64,000 nt of DNA from NCBI RefSeq assembly GCF_947387555.1, contig NZ_CANDNZ010000008.1, forward strand, positions 124,001-188,000, in the 5' to 3' direction. This document shows positions 17,309 to 28,107 of the stretch, piece by piece. The position numbers and the translations under genes are program-made. Position 1 is the stretch's first letter. Every line of letters begins with the position of its first letter. The notes under the pieces are model-generated. The model had not been told where the DNA came from. It did no database searches and worked only from the letters and a program-made list of their open reading frames with translations. This DNA is from Thalassomonas sp. RHCl1 (GTDB taxonomy: Bacteria > Pseudomonadota > Gammaproteobacteria > Enterobacterales > Alteromonadaceae).

Positions 17309-19156
17309 ATGAATGCTGAACTGACCGAAATCCGTGATTTTATCAAGGCATCCCCTCCTTTTGATAAATTACCCGATGATGCCGCCGACAGACTCACGGA
17401 AAATATTCATATCGGATATTTGAGAAAAGACAGTAGTTTACCGCCTAAAAATATCACCGAGCCCCGCTTGTACCTAGTGCGCAAAGGCGCCTTGTCTTAT
17501 TTGGATGAACAGCATGAATTATTAGGGAAATTCGGCGAAGGCGATATTTGCACGGTATTCTGCCTGCCGGATGACAAGATTAAAATTGCCGTGAGAACCG
17601 ATGAAGATACTCTGTTATACAGCATCAACTGGCAACTGGTCTTTGATTTGCTCCAGCCGTTTCCCGAGGTGCTGGCGTATTTTAATACCTCTGCTGCCGA
17701 ACGGCTGCAGCGCCAGGTCAGTAAAATTCATGAGCAAGCCGTGGTCAATGGTACGTTAATGAATACCAGTATCAGTGATTTTTACCGTGCCCCCGCCGTC
17801 ACCATAACCGCCGGTGCCTCGATTAGGGATGCTGCCATCAAGATGAATGAAGTGAATCTTTCGTCCTTGCTGGTGACCGAAAAAGGGGAGATGGCGGGCA
17901 TAGTGACCGACAAAGATATCCGCCAGCGTTGTGTGGCCCAGGCCCTGTCTGTTGAACAGCCGGTGAGTGATATCATGACCCGGCAATTGATCTCGATAGA
18001 AGCCGACAATAATGCCTTTGATGCCCTGGTGTTGATGACCACCCGACAAATCCATCACCTGCCGGTCACCCGGGAAGGAAAATTGGCGGGTATGATCACG
18101 GTAACGGATTTGATCCGGCAGGAAGGGCAAAATGCCGTGCATATTACCGGTGCTATCCATAAAGCCGAGAGCATCAAAGCGCTGGTGGAAATCAGCAAAC
18201 TGGTACCTAAGTTACAGCAACATATGGTTAAAACCGGCACTACCGCCGCCCATGTCGGTAAAAGCATCAGCGCCATTACCGCCGCCTTTACCGTGCGCCT
18301 GATTGAGATGGCGGAGAAAATCTCCGGTCCGGCCCCGGTGCCTTATGTCTGGGTGGCCGCAGGCTCTCAGGCCCGGCGCGAGCAGTGCTGCCACTCAGAT
18401 CAGGACAATGCCCTGATCATCTCGGATCAAGCCAAGCCGGAGCATGATTACTGGTTCCACGACCTGGCCACCTTTGTCTGTGACGGTCTGGCCGCCTGCG
18501 GTTATGCCTATTGTCCGGGCAATGTCATGGCGAGCAACCCCAAATGGCGGCAAAGCCAGAAAGTATGGGGGCAGTATTTTGAAGCTTGGGTCAACAAACC
18601 TGACCCCAAGGCGCTGATGCATTGCAGTATCTTTTTTGACTTAGCGCCTATTCATGGTGAAATGTCGTTATTGACGGATTTACGCCAAACCATGCTGGCA
18701 CAAACCCAAGGTAATACTCTTTTTCTTGCCCATTTAACGAAAAATGCCCTGAACTTGCGCCCGCCGTTGGGTTTTTTCCGGGATTTTGTGTTGGAGAAAA
18801 ATGGCGACAATAAAAATACCCTGGACTTGAAGCATAAGGGCATAGCGCCGATTGTCGATCTTGCCCGGATTTATGCGCTGGCCGAAGGGGTTAGCGCCGT
18901 GAATACCGTTGAGCGACTGCGCCAGGTAGCTGGCAGTGCTTCGTTAACCCTGGCATCGGCCAAGAACCTGATTGATGCCGTCGAATTTATGGGCATGCTG
19001 CGCATCGAGCACCAGGTTAAGCAGCTTCAGCAAGGTAAGCTGGCCGATAACTTTTTACCGCCGAAACAAATCTCCAGGCTTGAGCGGGAGCACCTTAAAG
19101 ACGCCTTTAAGGTGGTGAAATCCCTGCAGGATGTCCGGCAAAGTGTTTACGGTTAG
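17309..19156 (+). CDS. CBS-domain/DUF294 nucleotidyltransferase-like protein
   Basis: A 615-residue cytoplasmic protein. In order it has a cyclic-nucleotide-binding-like beta domain (~20-125), two CBS domains (~150-270; LLVTEKGEMAGIVTDKDIRQR and HHLPVTREGKLAGMITVTDLIR), a DUF294 nucleotidyltransferase-like core with GSQARREQCCHSDQDNAL (~345-362), and a DUF294 C-terminal helical domain. The GS and DxD-like residues of the transferase fold are present. Homologues commonly accompany acs/actP genes in gammaproteobacteria, and the enzymatic role is not settled. The ATG at 17309 has AAAAGGGG 8 bases upstream and is preferred over a GTG at 17300. The stop overlaps the next start. Confidence 0.82.
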   Translation: MNAELTEIRDFIKASPPFDKLPDDAADRLTENIHIGYLRKDSSLPPKNITEPRLYLVRKGALSYLDEQHELLGKFGEGDICTVFCLPDDKIKIAVRTDEDTLLYSINWQLVFDLLQPFPEVLAYFNTSAAERLQRQVSKIHEQAVVNGTLMNTSISDFYRAPAVTITAGASIRDAAIKMNEVNLSSLLVTEKGEMAGIVTDKDIRQRCVAQALSVEQPVSDIMTRQLISIEADNNAFDALVLMTTRQIHHLPVTREGKLAGMITVTDLIRQEGQNAVHITGAIHKAESIKALVEISKLVPKLQQHMVKTGTTAAHVGKSISAITAAFTVRLIEMAEKISGPAPVPYVWVAAGSQARREQCCHSDQDNALIISDQAKPEHDYWFHDLATFVCDGLAACGYAYCPGNVMASNPKWRQSQKVWGQYFEAWVNKPDPKALMHCSIFFDLAPIHGEMSLLTDLRQTMLAQTQGNTLFLAHLTKNALNLRPPLGFFRDFVLEKNGDNKNTLDLKHKGIAPIVDLARIYALAEGVSAVNTVERLRQVAGSASLTLASAKNLIDAVEFMGMLRIEHQVKQLQQGKLADNFLPPKQISRLEREHLKDAFKVVKSLQDVRQSVYG

Positions 19157-19875
19157 TGTTGCTGATGTCGATGAAGCTGCTCGATAAATTACACCTTGCC
19201 CTGTTCGGTTACCAGGCCCACAGGAAACGTTTGCTGGCCCGTGCACCGGACGGGCCGTTAAAAGCATTTTTATCCGTGCCCTTTCCCGATAAAAATACCC
19301 CTATCTCTGAAGTGCCTGTGCTGGCGCTGGACTTTGAAACCACAGGCCTGGACAGTAAAAAAGATCAGCTGCTCAGCGCCGGGTCCGTCGAAATAAACCG
19401 GGGGGAAATTTGCCTCAAATCCCGGTATCACCAGATAGTGAAAACCCGGGGGCTGCTTGATGAAGATAACGTGGTGATCCACCAGATCACCGACAGCGCC
19501 AAAGAGCAGGGGGCCGAGTTGGCCCTGGTGGTGGAAGCAATACTTAGCGCACTTGCCGGTAAAGTGATGCTGGTGCATTTTGCCCGCATAGAAATTACCT
19601 TCTTGCGTCAGGCTTGTCTTGAGCTTTATGGCATGGCGCCGATTTTCCCTGTGATTGACACCTTAATGGTCGCCAAACGCCGCCTGGACAAAAGGGGCTT
19701 ACCCTTTGATGCTTCCGGCTTGCGCCTTGGTAACTTAAGGCAAAGTCATCAATTGCCCGCGCATTTTGCCCACAATGCCTTAAACGATGCCCTTGCCACC
19801 GCCGAACTCCTGTTGGCAGAAGTTGCCTGTGCCAATCACGGTGAACAATTGCCGCTTAAACATTATTTGTTATAA
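19156..19875 (+). CDS. DEDDh 3'-5' exonuclease, DnaQ-like
   Basis: A protein of about 239 residues with the exonuclease motifs of the DnaQ/DEDDh family: ALDFETTGLDS (Exo I, ~55-65), the central MLVHFARIEITFLRQ (Exo II-like) and HNALNDALATAELLL (Exo III, with the catalytic histidine, ~209-223). It resembles the epsilon-like exonucleases found next to CBS/DUF294 genes. The GTG at 19156 shares its first base with the stop of the preceding gene (TAGTG), which suggests translational coupling; ATGs at 19165 and 19171 are alternative starts. No good ribosome-binding site is visible, in keeping with coupling. Confidence 0.82.
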   Translation: MLLMSMKLLDKLHLALFGYQAHRKRLLARAPDGPLKAFLSVPFPDKNTPISEVPVLALDFETTGLDSKKDQLLSAGSVEINRGEICLKSRYHQIVKTRGLLDEDNVVIHQITDSAKEQGAELALVVEAILSALAGKVMLVHFARIEITFLRQACLELYGMAPIFPVIDTLMVAKRRLDKRGLPFDASGLRLGNLRQSHQLPAHFAHNALNDALATAELLLAEVACANHGEQLPLKHYLL

Positions 19876-19928
19876 GCCTCTCTATTCTCGTTGTTCACCC
19901 TGCTTTTCATCCAGCCTGTTATCAGGGT

Positions 19929-19946
19929 ATTAGACCAAGGTCTAAT
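19929..19946. promoter_or_regulatory. Perfect palindromic operator candidate upstream of acs
   Basis: ATTAGACC-AA-GGTCTAAT is a perfect inverted repeat with 8-base arms, the best copy of the TTAGAC-N4-GTCTAA element. It lies about 95 bases before the acs start, with a -10-like TAGATT (19969-19974) about 30 bases past its centre. That is the usual spacing for an activator that overlaps the -35 region. Confidence 0.55.
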
Positions 19947-20039
19947 TTATTCTTTTGCGCTAACCCTCTAGATTCTATAGCAAGCACAATTAACCTTGCC
20001 TTGGATTCAAGGATAGATAACCCCTTTGGAGCAGATCTG

Positions 20040-21935
<1,896 letters not shown>

Positions 21936-22107
21936 GCCGACCTTAAAGTGTTCGGGTTTAAGTCCGGATTTAATGCAGGGATGGCCCGGACGCTTTAAGT
22001 TTCTAAATAACCATTACAAATAATAAAACCATAAAAGGTGCGCCGTCTGGCAGGCACTCTCAGTAGGTGCTGGGAGCCTGTTTGTGCATAAAAAAGAGGG
22101 TAGAAGC

Positions 22108-23310
22108 ATGTTTACGAATAAAAACTTTACGAATGCAGGTAAATTAACCGTAGCTAAAAGCGCGCTGGCAGCAGCCTTGTTGCTGGCGTTACCGGCAACG
22201 GCTGCGGTTAAGTTAAAAGATGCGGTTAACGACACTGAGTTTGCTTTCGGCGGTTATATGAAAGTGGATGCCTTCTGGAGCGATTTTAGCGACGGCTCAC
22301 TGGCCTCCAATAGTATCGGCCGTCAGTTTTATGTACCCTCAACCGTGCCGGTATGTGAAAGCCAGGATTGTGAAGACGGTGCTACCACTTTTGATGGCCA
22401 CACCAGGGCGACGCGCTTTAATTTCAGCACCCTGACCAATATCGACGGCCACAAAGTTAAAACATTTCTTGAAATGGATTTTTTAGCCACGCCCGGCGGC
22501 AATGAATTGGTATCCAACAGCTATTCGCCAAGGCTGCGCCATGCTTTTATCAGTTATGACAACTGGCTGGTGGGACAAACCTGGACCACCTTCCAAAACA
22601 CCGGTGCCTTACCCGAGTCCCTGGACTTCTTAGGGCCGGCAGAAAGCACTATTTTTGAGCGCCAGGCCATGGTGCGCTACAGCTATGGCAACTGGCAGTT
22701 CTCGCTGGAAAACCCGGAAAGCCTGGTGATGAACAATGGCGGTAACGGCCGTATTGATTGTGACGATAGCTCGCTGCCGGATATGGTCGCCCGCTATAAC
22801 CATAATGCCGACTGGGGACAGCTCAGCGTTGCCGGACTGTTACGGCAATTAAAAATTGATGATGCCAACTACGACAGCACCACCTCGGCTTACGGGGTCA
22901 GCGTTGCGGGAAAAATAAAACTGGGCGCCGATGACATCCGCTTTATGGGCTCTTATGGCTCGGGCATGGGGCGTTATATCGGCCTGGCCATTACCAGTGA
23001 TGCGGTGCTGGATGACAAGGGCGACCTTGAAGCCATTGACAGCTACGGCGGCTTTGTTGCCTATCGCCACCTGTGGAATGAAAAGTTACGCTCAACCTTA
23101 AGTTATTCGACTTTTTCCGCCGATAATAAAACCGAATATACCGGGCGCAGTGCCACCAAATCCGCAGACAGTATTCACCTGAATTTGATTTATTCGCCGA
23201 TTAAACCCTTAAGTATCGGCGTGGAATATATCCGGGCCAATCGTGAGCTGGAAAACGGTTATGACGGCGACTTGGACAGGTTGCAGTTCTCGGCCAAGTA
23301 CGTGCTGTAA
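22108..23310 (+). CDS. DcaP-family outer-membrane porin
   Basis: A 400-residue precursor with a signal peptide ending at ALLLALPATAA. The mature start (KDAVNDTEFAFGGYMKVDAFWSDFSDGSLASNSIGRQFYVPSTVPV) is typical of the DcaP-like trimeric porins. Beta-barrel features continue to the C-terminal DRLQFSAKYVL, which ends in an aromatic/hydrophobic strand as expected for Bam-dependent insertion. DcaP porins admit small carboxylates, so a place next to acs suggests acid uptake across the outer membrane; the exact substrate is not shown. The ATG at 22108 has AAAGAGGG 7 bases upstream; a GTG at 22084 is less likely. Confidence 0.85.
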   Translation: MFTNKNFTNAGKLTVAKSALAAALLLALPATAAVKLKDAVNDTEFAFGGYMKVDAFWSDFSDGSLASNSIGRQFYVPSTVPVCESQDCEDGATTFDGHTRATRFNFSTLTNIDGHKVKTFLEMDFLATPGGNELVSNSYSPRLRHAFISYDNWLVGQTWTTFQNTGALPESLDFLGPAESTIFERQAMVRYSYGNWQFSLENPESLVMNNGGNGRIDCDDSSLPDMVARYNHNADWGQLSVAGLLRQLKIDDANYDSTTSAYGVSVAGKIKLGADDIRFMGSYGSGMGRYIGLAITSDAVLDDKGDLEAIDSYGGFVAYRHLWNEKLRSTLSYSTFSADNKTEYTGRSATKSADSIHLNLIYSPIKPLSIGVEYIRANRELENGYDGDLDRLQFSAKYVL

Positions 23311-23553
23311 GTAAGTTAAAACCAATAAGCCGGGCTGACATGGATGTTGGTCTGGTTTGTTGTGTTCATTTAGGAGCGAGTTAATTTTGCTTTAACTTCA
23401 GTAATTTTCACAAGTGTTGACTGGCACTGTAAGAGAAAGATAACAGCAGGTCTGCTTGTTAACGGGGTGAAAGCTTTTAGCATATGCTCTTTTTTGATAG
23501 CATGCCGACAGAAGTATGTTGTATGTCATGTAATATGACTTGTGCTGGTCAAT

Positions 23554-24039
23554 ATGAAAAAAAACGGCTTTACCCTGATAGAGCTGGTTACGGTTATTGT
23601 TATCTTGGGAGTGCTTTCAGTAGTAGCCCTGCCCAGGTTTTTTGACTTGAGCGATGATGCCAATAAGGCGGTGACAGCATCGGTAATGGCAAGCTTTCAC
23701 GGGGCTGCCGGGCAGCTTCATTTGAAGTGGCAGATTTTGGGGGAGCCGTCGAGTATTGAAGTTGGCGGCAATACTGTCCCTATGAGTGATGAAGGTTATC
23801 CTGACAGCAGCACCGCAGACAATAATGGCTGTCTCGAGATATGGGAAAATATTATGGATACTTCCATTAATATTGTTGTTTACCCTGGGACTGTGGCGAC
23901 CGCAGAATGGTCAGCATTACGTTTTGGTCCTGCCTGTGTTTACATTAATCATGATGGCGATGTTTTCAATAATGTCGAAACACCGTTTTTTTCTTATTTT
24001 CCAACAACCGGTACAGGGGTTGGCTTTAATCTGGAGTAA
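23554..24039 (+). CDS. Type IV prepilin-like protein (MSHA/Pil type)
   Basis: This 161-residue protein begins MKKNGFTLIELVTVIVILGV, a textbook prepilin leader: basic leader, cleavage after G5, F at +1 and E at +5, then a hydrophobic helix. The globular domain has cysteines near residues 94 and 132 (NGCLEIW, GPACVYI), which may form a disulfide, and fits MSHA minor pilins. No peptidase, ATPase or other pilin gene lies nearby, so its assembly system must be encoded elsewhere. A GTG at 23542 is an alternative start that would lengthen the leader by four residues. It converges with the AraC-type gene, with one base between the stops. Confidence 0.8.
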   Translation: MKKNGFTLIELVTVIVILGVLSVVALPRFFDLSDDANKAVTASVMASFHGAAGQLHLKWQILGEPSSIEVGGNTVPMSDEGYPDSSTADNNGCLEIWENIMDTSINIVVYPGTVATAEWSALRFGPACVYINHDGDVFNNVETPFFSYFPTTGTGVGFNLE

Positions 24040-24040
24040 G

Positions 24041-25339
24041 TCAATTGCCGGCACGTTTACATGTATCACCGGTATGTGACTTTCTGAAATCACCGGGTGT
24101 CATGCCGGTTTCTTTTTTAAAGGCTTTATAAAAAGAGGAGCGGGCATTAAAACCGACCTCAAGTGCTATGGTTAATACGTTGGCTTTATTATCGATAACC
24201 ATCGGCTTGGCACTTTTAATACGCCATTGGTTGATAAAGTCGAAAAAGGTGCTGTTCAGGGTTTCGTTTAAGGTCTGCGAAATATAGTTAGGGGAGATGG
24301 CCAGGTGCTGAGCCAGCTTGTTTAACGATAATGTGGAGTCGAGGTAGAGCTGTTCCTGCGCCATTACTGTGTTGATTTTGTCAGCGATACGTAAAGCCTG
24401 CTCTGTACTTAAGGCCGAGCGCTGATATTTCTTGTTGTTGCCGGTTTCTTCTTTCTCTGTTCCTGTGCTGCCCGTCTCAGTGCTTTGCGCCTCGCTATGG
24501 CCTGTTTCATTAGCTTCCTTAGTATCACCGGCATTGTGATCAGCTCCCTTATCATCAAGGGGGTTAATCTCAAGAGCTTGACCGTCATCATAGCGGCCCT
24601 CGAAGCCAGGTTTTTGCTTTAAACCTAGGTAGGCCAGGCTCCATACCAGCACCAGAGACAGTATTGCTTCAAGTCGGCTGGTTAATGTACTTTCCAGTGC
24701 TAAGTCTGACATCATCGCCAGCAAGGAGAATATCCAGGTGCTCACGACCAGGAGCAATAAGGCGTATAACCAACCAAGCTCCCGGTTGTCGTTGTTGGCA
24801 AACAAGTTTTTTAACTGTTTTCGGTAACGGGACAAACAGATCACAATGCGAGTGACATAATAGATAGACTGCATAACCCACACGAGTAGCGACAGGAACA
24901 CGCTAATGACCGTGAGCAGGGGCAAGCCAGAGTCAGCTTCTGCGCCTTCGATAAAAATTGCATGTCTCAGTTCTGGAGTGAGTGTGAGTACTAACCCTGT
25001 GATGACCAGGCCGAATCCGGCGGGAATAACGTGGAGCAGATGTTTTCTTTGCATTTTCCAGGGAGTATTACAGGTGAGCGCCTGCACATAAAGGTAAAAG
25101 CTTGGTCCAAGCAGGAACCAGGCGGGAAATACCGCCGCTATATAAAGGCTGTACCAGGCGGGTAATAGCAGATAAATTGCCGGGCCGGTTGCCAGTACCG
25201 CGGTAGCAAGAAAGTAGACGGTGAGTGGAAGTCTGGTTTGCCTTTGTTTTGCATCCGCCAGCAGCAGGGGAATACACAGGACTATTTGTCCAAGTGTTGC
25301 CATGGTAATAGCAAATAGCAGCAGATCTTCCAAGTTCAC
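24041..25339 (-). CDS. Membrane-anchored AraC-family regulator
   Basis: The N-terminal half has about seven hydrophobic helices (residues ~5-215). A low-complexity Glu/Thr/Asn linker follows, then a C-terminal AraC/XylS DNA-binding domain (STLSLNKLAQHLAISPNYISQTLNETLNSTFFDFINQWRI ... VGFNARSSFYKAFKKETGMTPGDFRK). Such proteins are thought to sense a membrane or external signal and bind DNA directly. The GTG at 25339 is preceded by AGGA at 5-base spacing; an ATG at 25396 is the longer alternative. It is divergent from the DUF4386 gene at 25559, a possible target. Confidence 0.8.
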   Translation of the reverse strand: MNLEDLLLFAITMATLGQIVLCIPLLLADAKQRQTRLPLTVYFLATAVLATGPAIYLLLPAWYSLYIAAVFPAWFLLGPSFYLYVQALTCNTPWKMQRKHLLHVIPAGFGLVITGLVLTLTPELRHAIFIEGAEADSGLPLLTVISVFLSLLVWVMQSIYYVTRIVICLSRYRKQLKNLFANNDNRELGWLYALLLLVVSTWIFSLLAMMSDLALESTLTSRLEAILSLVLVWSLAYLGLKQKPGFEGRYDDGQALEINPLDDKGADHNAGDTKEANETGHSEAQSTETGSTGTEKEETGNNKKYQRSALSTEQALRIADKINTVMAQEQLYLDSTLSLNKLAQHLAISPNYISQTLNETLNSTFFDFINQWRIKSAKPMVIDNKANVLTIALEVGFNARSSFYKAFKKETGMTPGDFRKSHTGDTCKRAGN

Positions 25340-25558
25340 TTTTCCTGTGTGTTGTTTTTGTCTAAAAGGACATCGTTTGTATTGCTGTGAGAACAATTAC
25401 AAGCGAAAAAAGTGTCCGCGCTAGTAGTCTCGGACGATGCTAAGGGCAGTATCCGTCAGTATTAGCGCTAAAGACGGCCATATTATTCTTTGGCTGGCAA
25501 TCATAGTCACTCCGGTATTATACCGGTAAAAAAATGAAAGAAAATATAAGGAACAAGT

Positions 25559-26248
25559 ATGAGTAATCTTCAAAAACTTGGTGGACTTGCTGCAATTTCT
25601 GAAGCCCTGATCTATATTCTGGCCTTTATCGTTTACGGGGCGGTCTTGCAATATCCGGCTGGCGATGATGTTATGCTGAAATTTCAATTTTTAGCCGATA
25701 ACCAATTGCTGTTGTCGGTGATGAACCTGGTTGTTTATGTCTTGTTTGGTGTGTTGCTGGCGGTAATGGTACTGGCATTACATGAAAGGTTAAAAGTACA
25801 GGCTGAGGCCTTATCCCGGTTTGCCTGTGTGTTTGGTTTTCTCTGGGTCGGCCTGGTCATTGCCAGTGGCATGATCGATAACATAGGCATGGCGGCTGTG
25901 CTTAAGCTCGCTGAGACAGAGCCTGAGCAGGCCCGCATTATGTGGTTAACCTTGATGACGCTTGTTGATGGTATTGGCGGCGGCAACGAACTTGTCGGTG
26001 GTTTATGGGTGCTATTGTTGAGCCTGGCCGGCTGGAAAGGCCATGCCTTGTCAAAACCCTTGTTTTACCTCGGGGTCTTTGTGGGCTGTGCCGGTATCTC
26101 AACCTGTTATCCGGCAGATGTACTTACGGAAATTTTTGGTTTGAGTCAGATCGTCTGGTTTATCTGGATAGGCATCTTTATGTTCAGTAACCGGTTGCCG
26201 GAACAAGATAGCGTGTCTCATTCGGATCTTTGTGCAGCAGCTAAATAA
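25559..26248 (+). CDS. DUF4386 membrane protein
   Basis: This 229-residue protein has about six hydrophobic helices, with the pattern GGLAAISEALIYILAFIVYG at the start and IDNIGMAAVLKLAETEPEQARIMWLTLMTLVDGIGGGNELVGGLW in the middle, which matches DUF4386. The biochemical function of the family is unknown. A good ribosome-binding site (AAGGAACAAGT) precedes the ATG. It is divergently transcribed from the AraC-type membrane regulator at 24041-25339, and the shared intergenic region suggests that regulator may control it. Confidence 0.78.
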   Translation: MSNLQKLGGLAAISEALIYILAFIVYGAVLQYPAGDDVMLKFQFLADNQLLLSVMNLVVYVLFGVLLAVMVLALHERLKVQAEALSRFACVFGFLWVGLVIASGMIDNIGMAAVLKLAETEPEQARIMWLTLMTLVDGIGGGNELVGGLWVLLLSLAGWKGHALSKPLFYLGVFVGCAGISTCYPADVLTEIFGLSQIVWFIWIGIFMFSNRLPEQDSVSHSDLCAAAK

Positions 26249-26276
26249 CCGGATCTTGATTTATCCTGTTCCTTTC

Positions 26277-26299
26277 CGGCTAAAGCGTTCATTTAGCCG
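26277..26299 (+). terminator. Weak hairpin after the DUF4386 gene
   Basis: CGGCTAAA (26277-26284) pairs perfectly with TTTAGCCG (26292-26299) around a 7-base loop, 28 bases past the DUF4386 stop and before the convergent BCCT gene. No T-run follows on either strand, so terminator function is uncertain. Confidence 0.35.
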
Positions 26300-26376
26300 A
26301 AAAGAGTTTGTGTCGGGTCTTTGTTTTAAAAGTTTTTAACTGCAATCAGCTGGGGTGGTATTTGTTATTTTACCGG

Positions 26377-27948
26377 TCAGTTTCGCTCGGTTTTTAGTCC
26401 CATTACCAGGCTGACACACATCAAGAGTAATACCAGGGTAAAGGGCAGGCCGGTTGAGATGGCGCCGGCCTGCAAGGCTTCTATGGCCTGGGGACCGCCA
26501 ATCCATAATAAGGTGGCGGCAATAAGTCCTTCGGTGACTGCCCAAAAAACACGTTGCGGCACCGGAGCCTCTATTTTTCCGCCGGCGGTAATGCTGTCGA
26601 TAACCAGGGAGCCGGAGTCTGACGAGGTGATGAAAAATACCAAAACCAGTACGATAGCGATAACCGAGATCACCTGGCTCATGGGTAATTGCTCAAACAT
26701 CTGGAACATGGCCAGCGGCACCTCAGTGATACCTTCTTTGGCTAAAGTACCGACGCCTTTCATGACCTGGTCGATGGCCAGGCCACCGTAAACGGAAATC
26801 CAGACGATAGTGACTAGGGTTGGGATCAGTAATACCGCAATAATAAACTCCCTGATGCTGCGTCCTTCGGAGACCCGTGCGATAAACATGCCGACAAAGG
26901 GAGACCAGGAAATCCACCAGGCCCAATAGAATACACTCCAGCCCCGGAGCCAGGCTTGATCTTCGCGGCCGTGGGGGTTGCTCAACGGAATAATATTTTC
27001 CAGGTAGGCAACGAATGTTGTTGGGATGCTACCCAGGGTGACTTTAAAAGCGTTGAATATTACGAACAGCAATAGCGCCAGGGCGAGCAACATATTGACC
27101 TTGCTGAGCATTTTTACTCCGCCTTCGAGGCCGCGGATCACCGAGAATACCGCTAAGGCGGTCACCACGACAATCACGGTGATTTGCAAAGTCATGCTGT
27201 TGTCGATGGCAAATACATGCTCCATGCCGCTGGCCGCCTGTTGTGCCCCCAACCCCAAAGAGGTCGCCAGGCCGAACAAGGTGGCAAGCACCGCCAATAT
27301 ATCCACCAGATGACCGGGCCAACCCCAGGTTTTGTCGCCAAACAGGGGATAAAATATCGAGCGGATAGAAAGGGGCAGGCCTTTGTTATAACAGAAAAAG
27401 GCCAGTGACAATGCTACCAGGGTGTAGATGGCCCAGGGGTGCAAGCCCCAGTGATACATGGTCGCCCCCAGCGCCAACCGGGCGGCTTCCGGGGTATTGG
27501 CTGCAACATTCAGCGGGGTTTTATACCAGGCGGTCAGGTAGGCAACCGGCTCTGCCACGCTCCAGAACATCAGGCCTATGCCCATGCCGGCGGCAAATAA
27601 CATGGCAAACCAGGAAAGGCGTGAGTGTTTGGGCCTGGCATCGTTTCCCCCCAGGCGGATACGGCCAAAAGGAGAAATAGCCAGGACCAGGCAGAATAAG
27701 ACAAATATATTACCGGCCCAGATAAAAAGCAGGTCAAAGCTGGAGATGATTTGCCACTTGAGCCCGTCCAATACCGATTTGGCGTTTTCAGCATCGCTGA
27801 TCAAGGTTGCCAGTAAAAAAAACAGTACAGAGCCGGCGCTGGCGACAAAGACCGGATTGTGAATATCAAAGCCCCATTTCTGGATATTATCCTGCCCTAT
27901 GGCGTAGCTGGTACTGTGAATGCTGTATTTGTCTTTACGATCACTCAT
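26377..27948 (-). CDS. BCCT-family transporter
   Basis: This 523-residue inner-membrane protein has about 12 helices and the family signature region with clustered tryptophans (SVFYWAWWISWSPFVGMFIARVSEGRSIREF, residues ~340-370). BCCT carriers take up betaine, choline, carnitine or other quaternary amines, usually with sodium, for osmoprotection. The motif GMGIGLMFWSVAEP (~115-128) lies in the substrate-binding helix. I cannot assign the substrate. It is a single gene with no betaine-metabolism gene beside it. Confidence 0.9.
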   Translation of the reverse strand: MSDRKDKYSIHSTSYAIGQDNIQKWGFDIHNPVFVASAGSVLFFLLATLISDAENAKSVLDGLKWQIISSFDLLFIWAGNIFVLFCLVLAISPFGRIRLGGNDARPKHSRLSWFAMLFAAGMGIGLMFWSVAEPVAYLTAWYKTPLNVAANTPEAARLALGATMYHWGLHPWAIYTLVALSLAFFCYNKGLPLSIRSIFYPLFGDKTWGWPGHLVDILAVLATLFGLATSLGLGAQQAASGMEHVFAIDNSMTLQITVIVVVTALAVFSVIRGLEGGVKMLSKVNMLLALALLLFVIFNAFKVTLGSIPTTFVAYLENIIPLSNPHGREDQAWLRGWSVFYWAWWISWSPFVGMFIARVSEGRSIREFIIAVLLIPTLVTIVWISVYGGLAIDQVMKGVGTLAKEGITEVPLAMFQMFEQLPMSQVISVIAIVLVLVFFITSSDSGSLVIDSITAGGKIEAPVPQRVFWAVTEGLIAATLLWIGGPQAIEALQAGAISTGLPFTLVLLLMCVSLVMGLKTERN

Positions 27949-28107
27949 CGGGGATATCGCTCTGTTGGCTGCCGTGTAAAGCTGTTATCCCCGGCTAAGC
28001 TGTGGGAGATAAAGCATTCGCTGCTCACTTAAGTTAAGGATGAATGATAAATTTATCCTTGTAAATTAAGTGAGTAGAGAAAAATTCATCGATTTATCCC
28101 GCTTATC

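Noticed and set aside
21988-22004. GCTTTAAGTTTCTAA upstream of the porin as another copy of the acetate palindrome
   Set aside because: The spacing is off by one base and only one arm resembles the motif.
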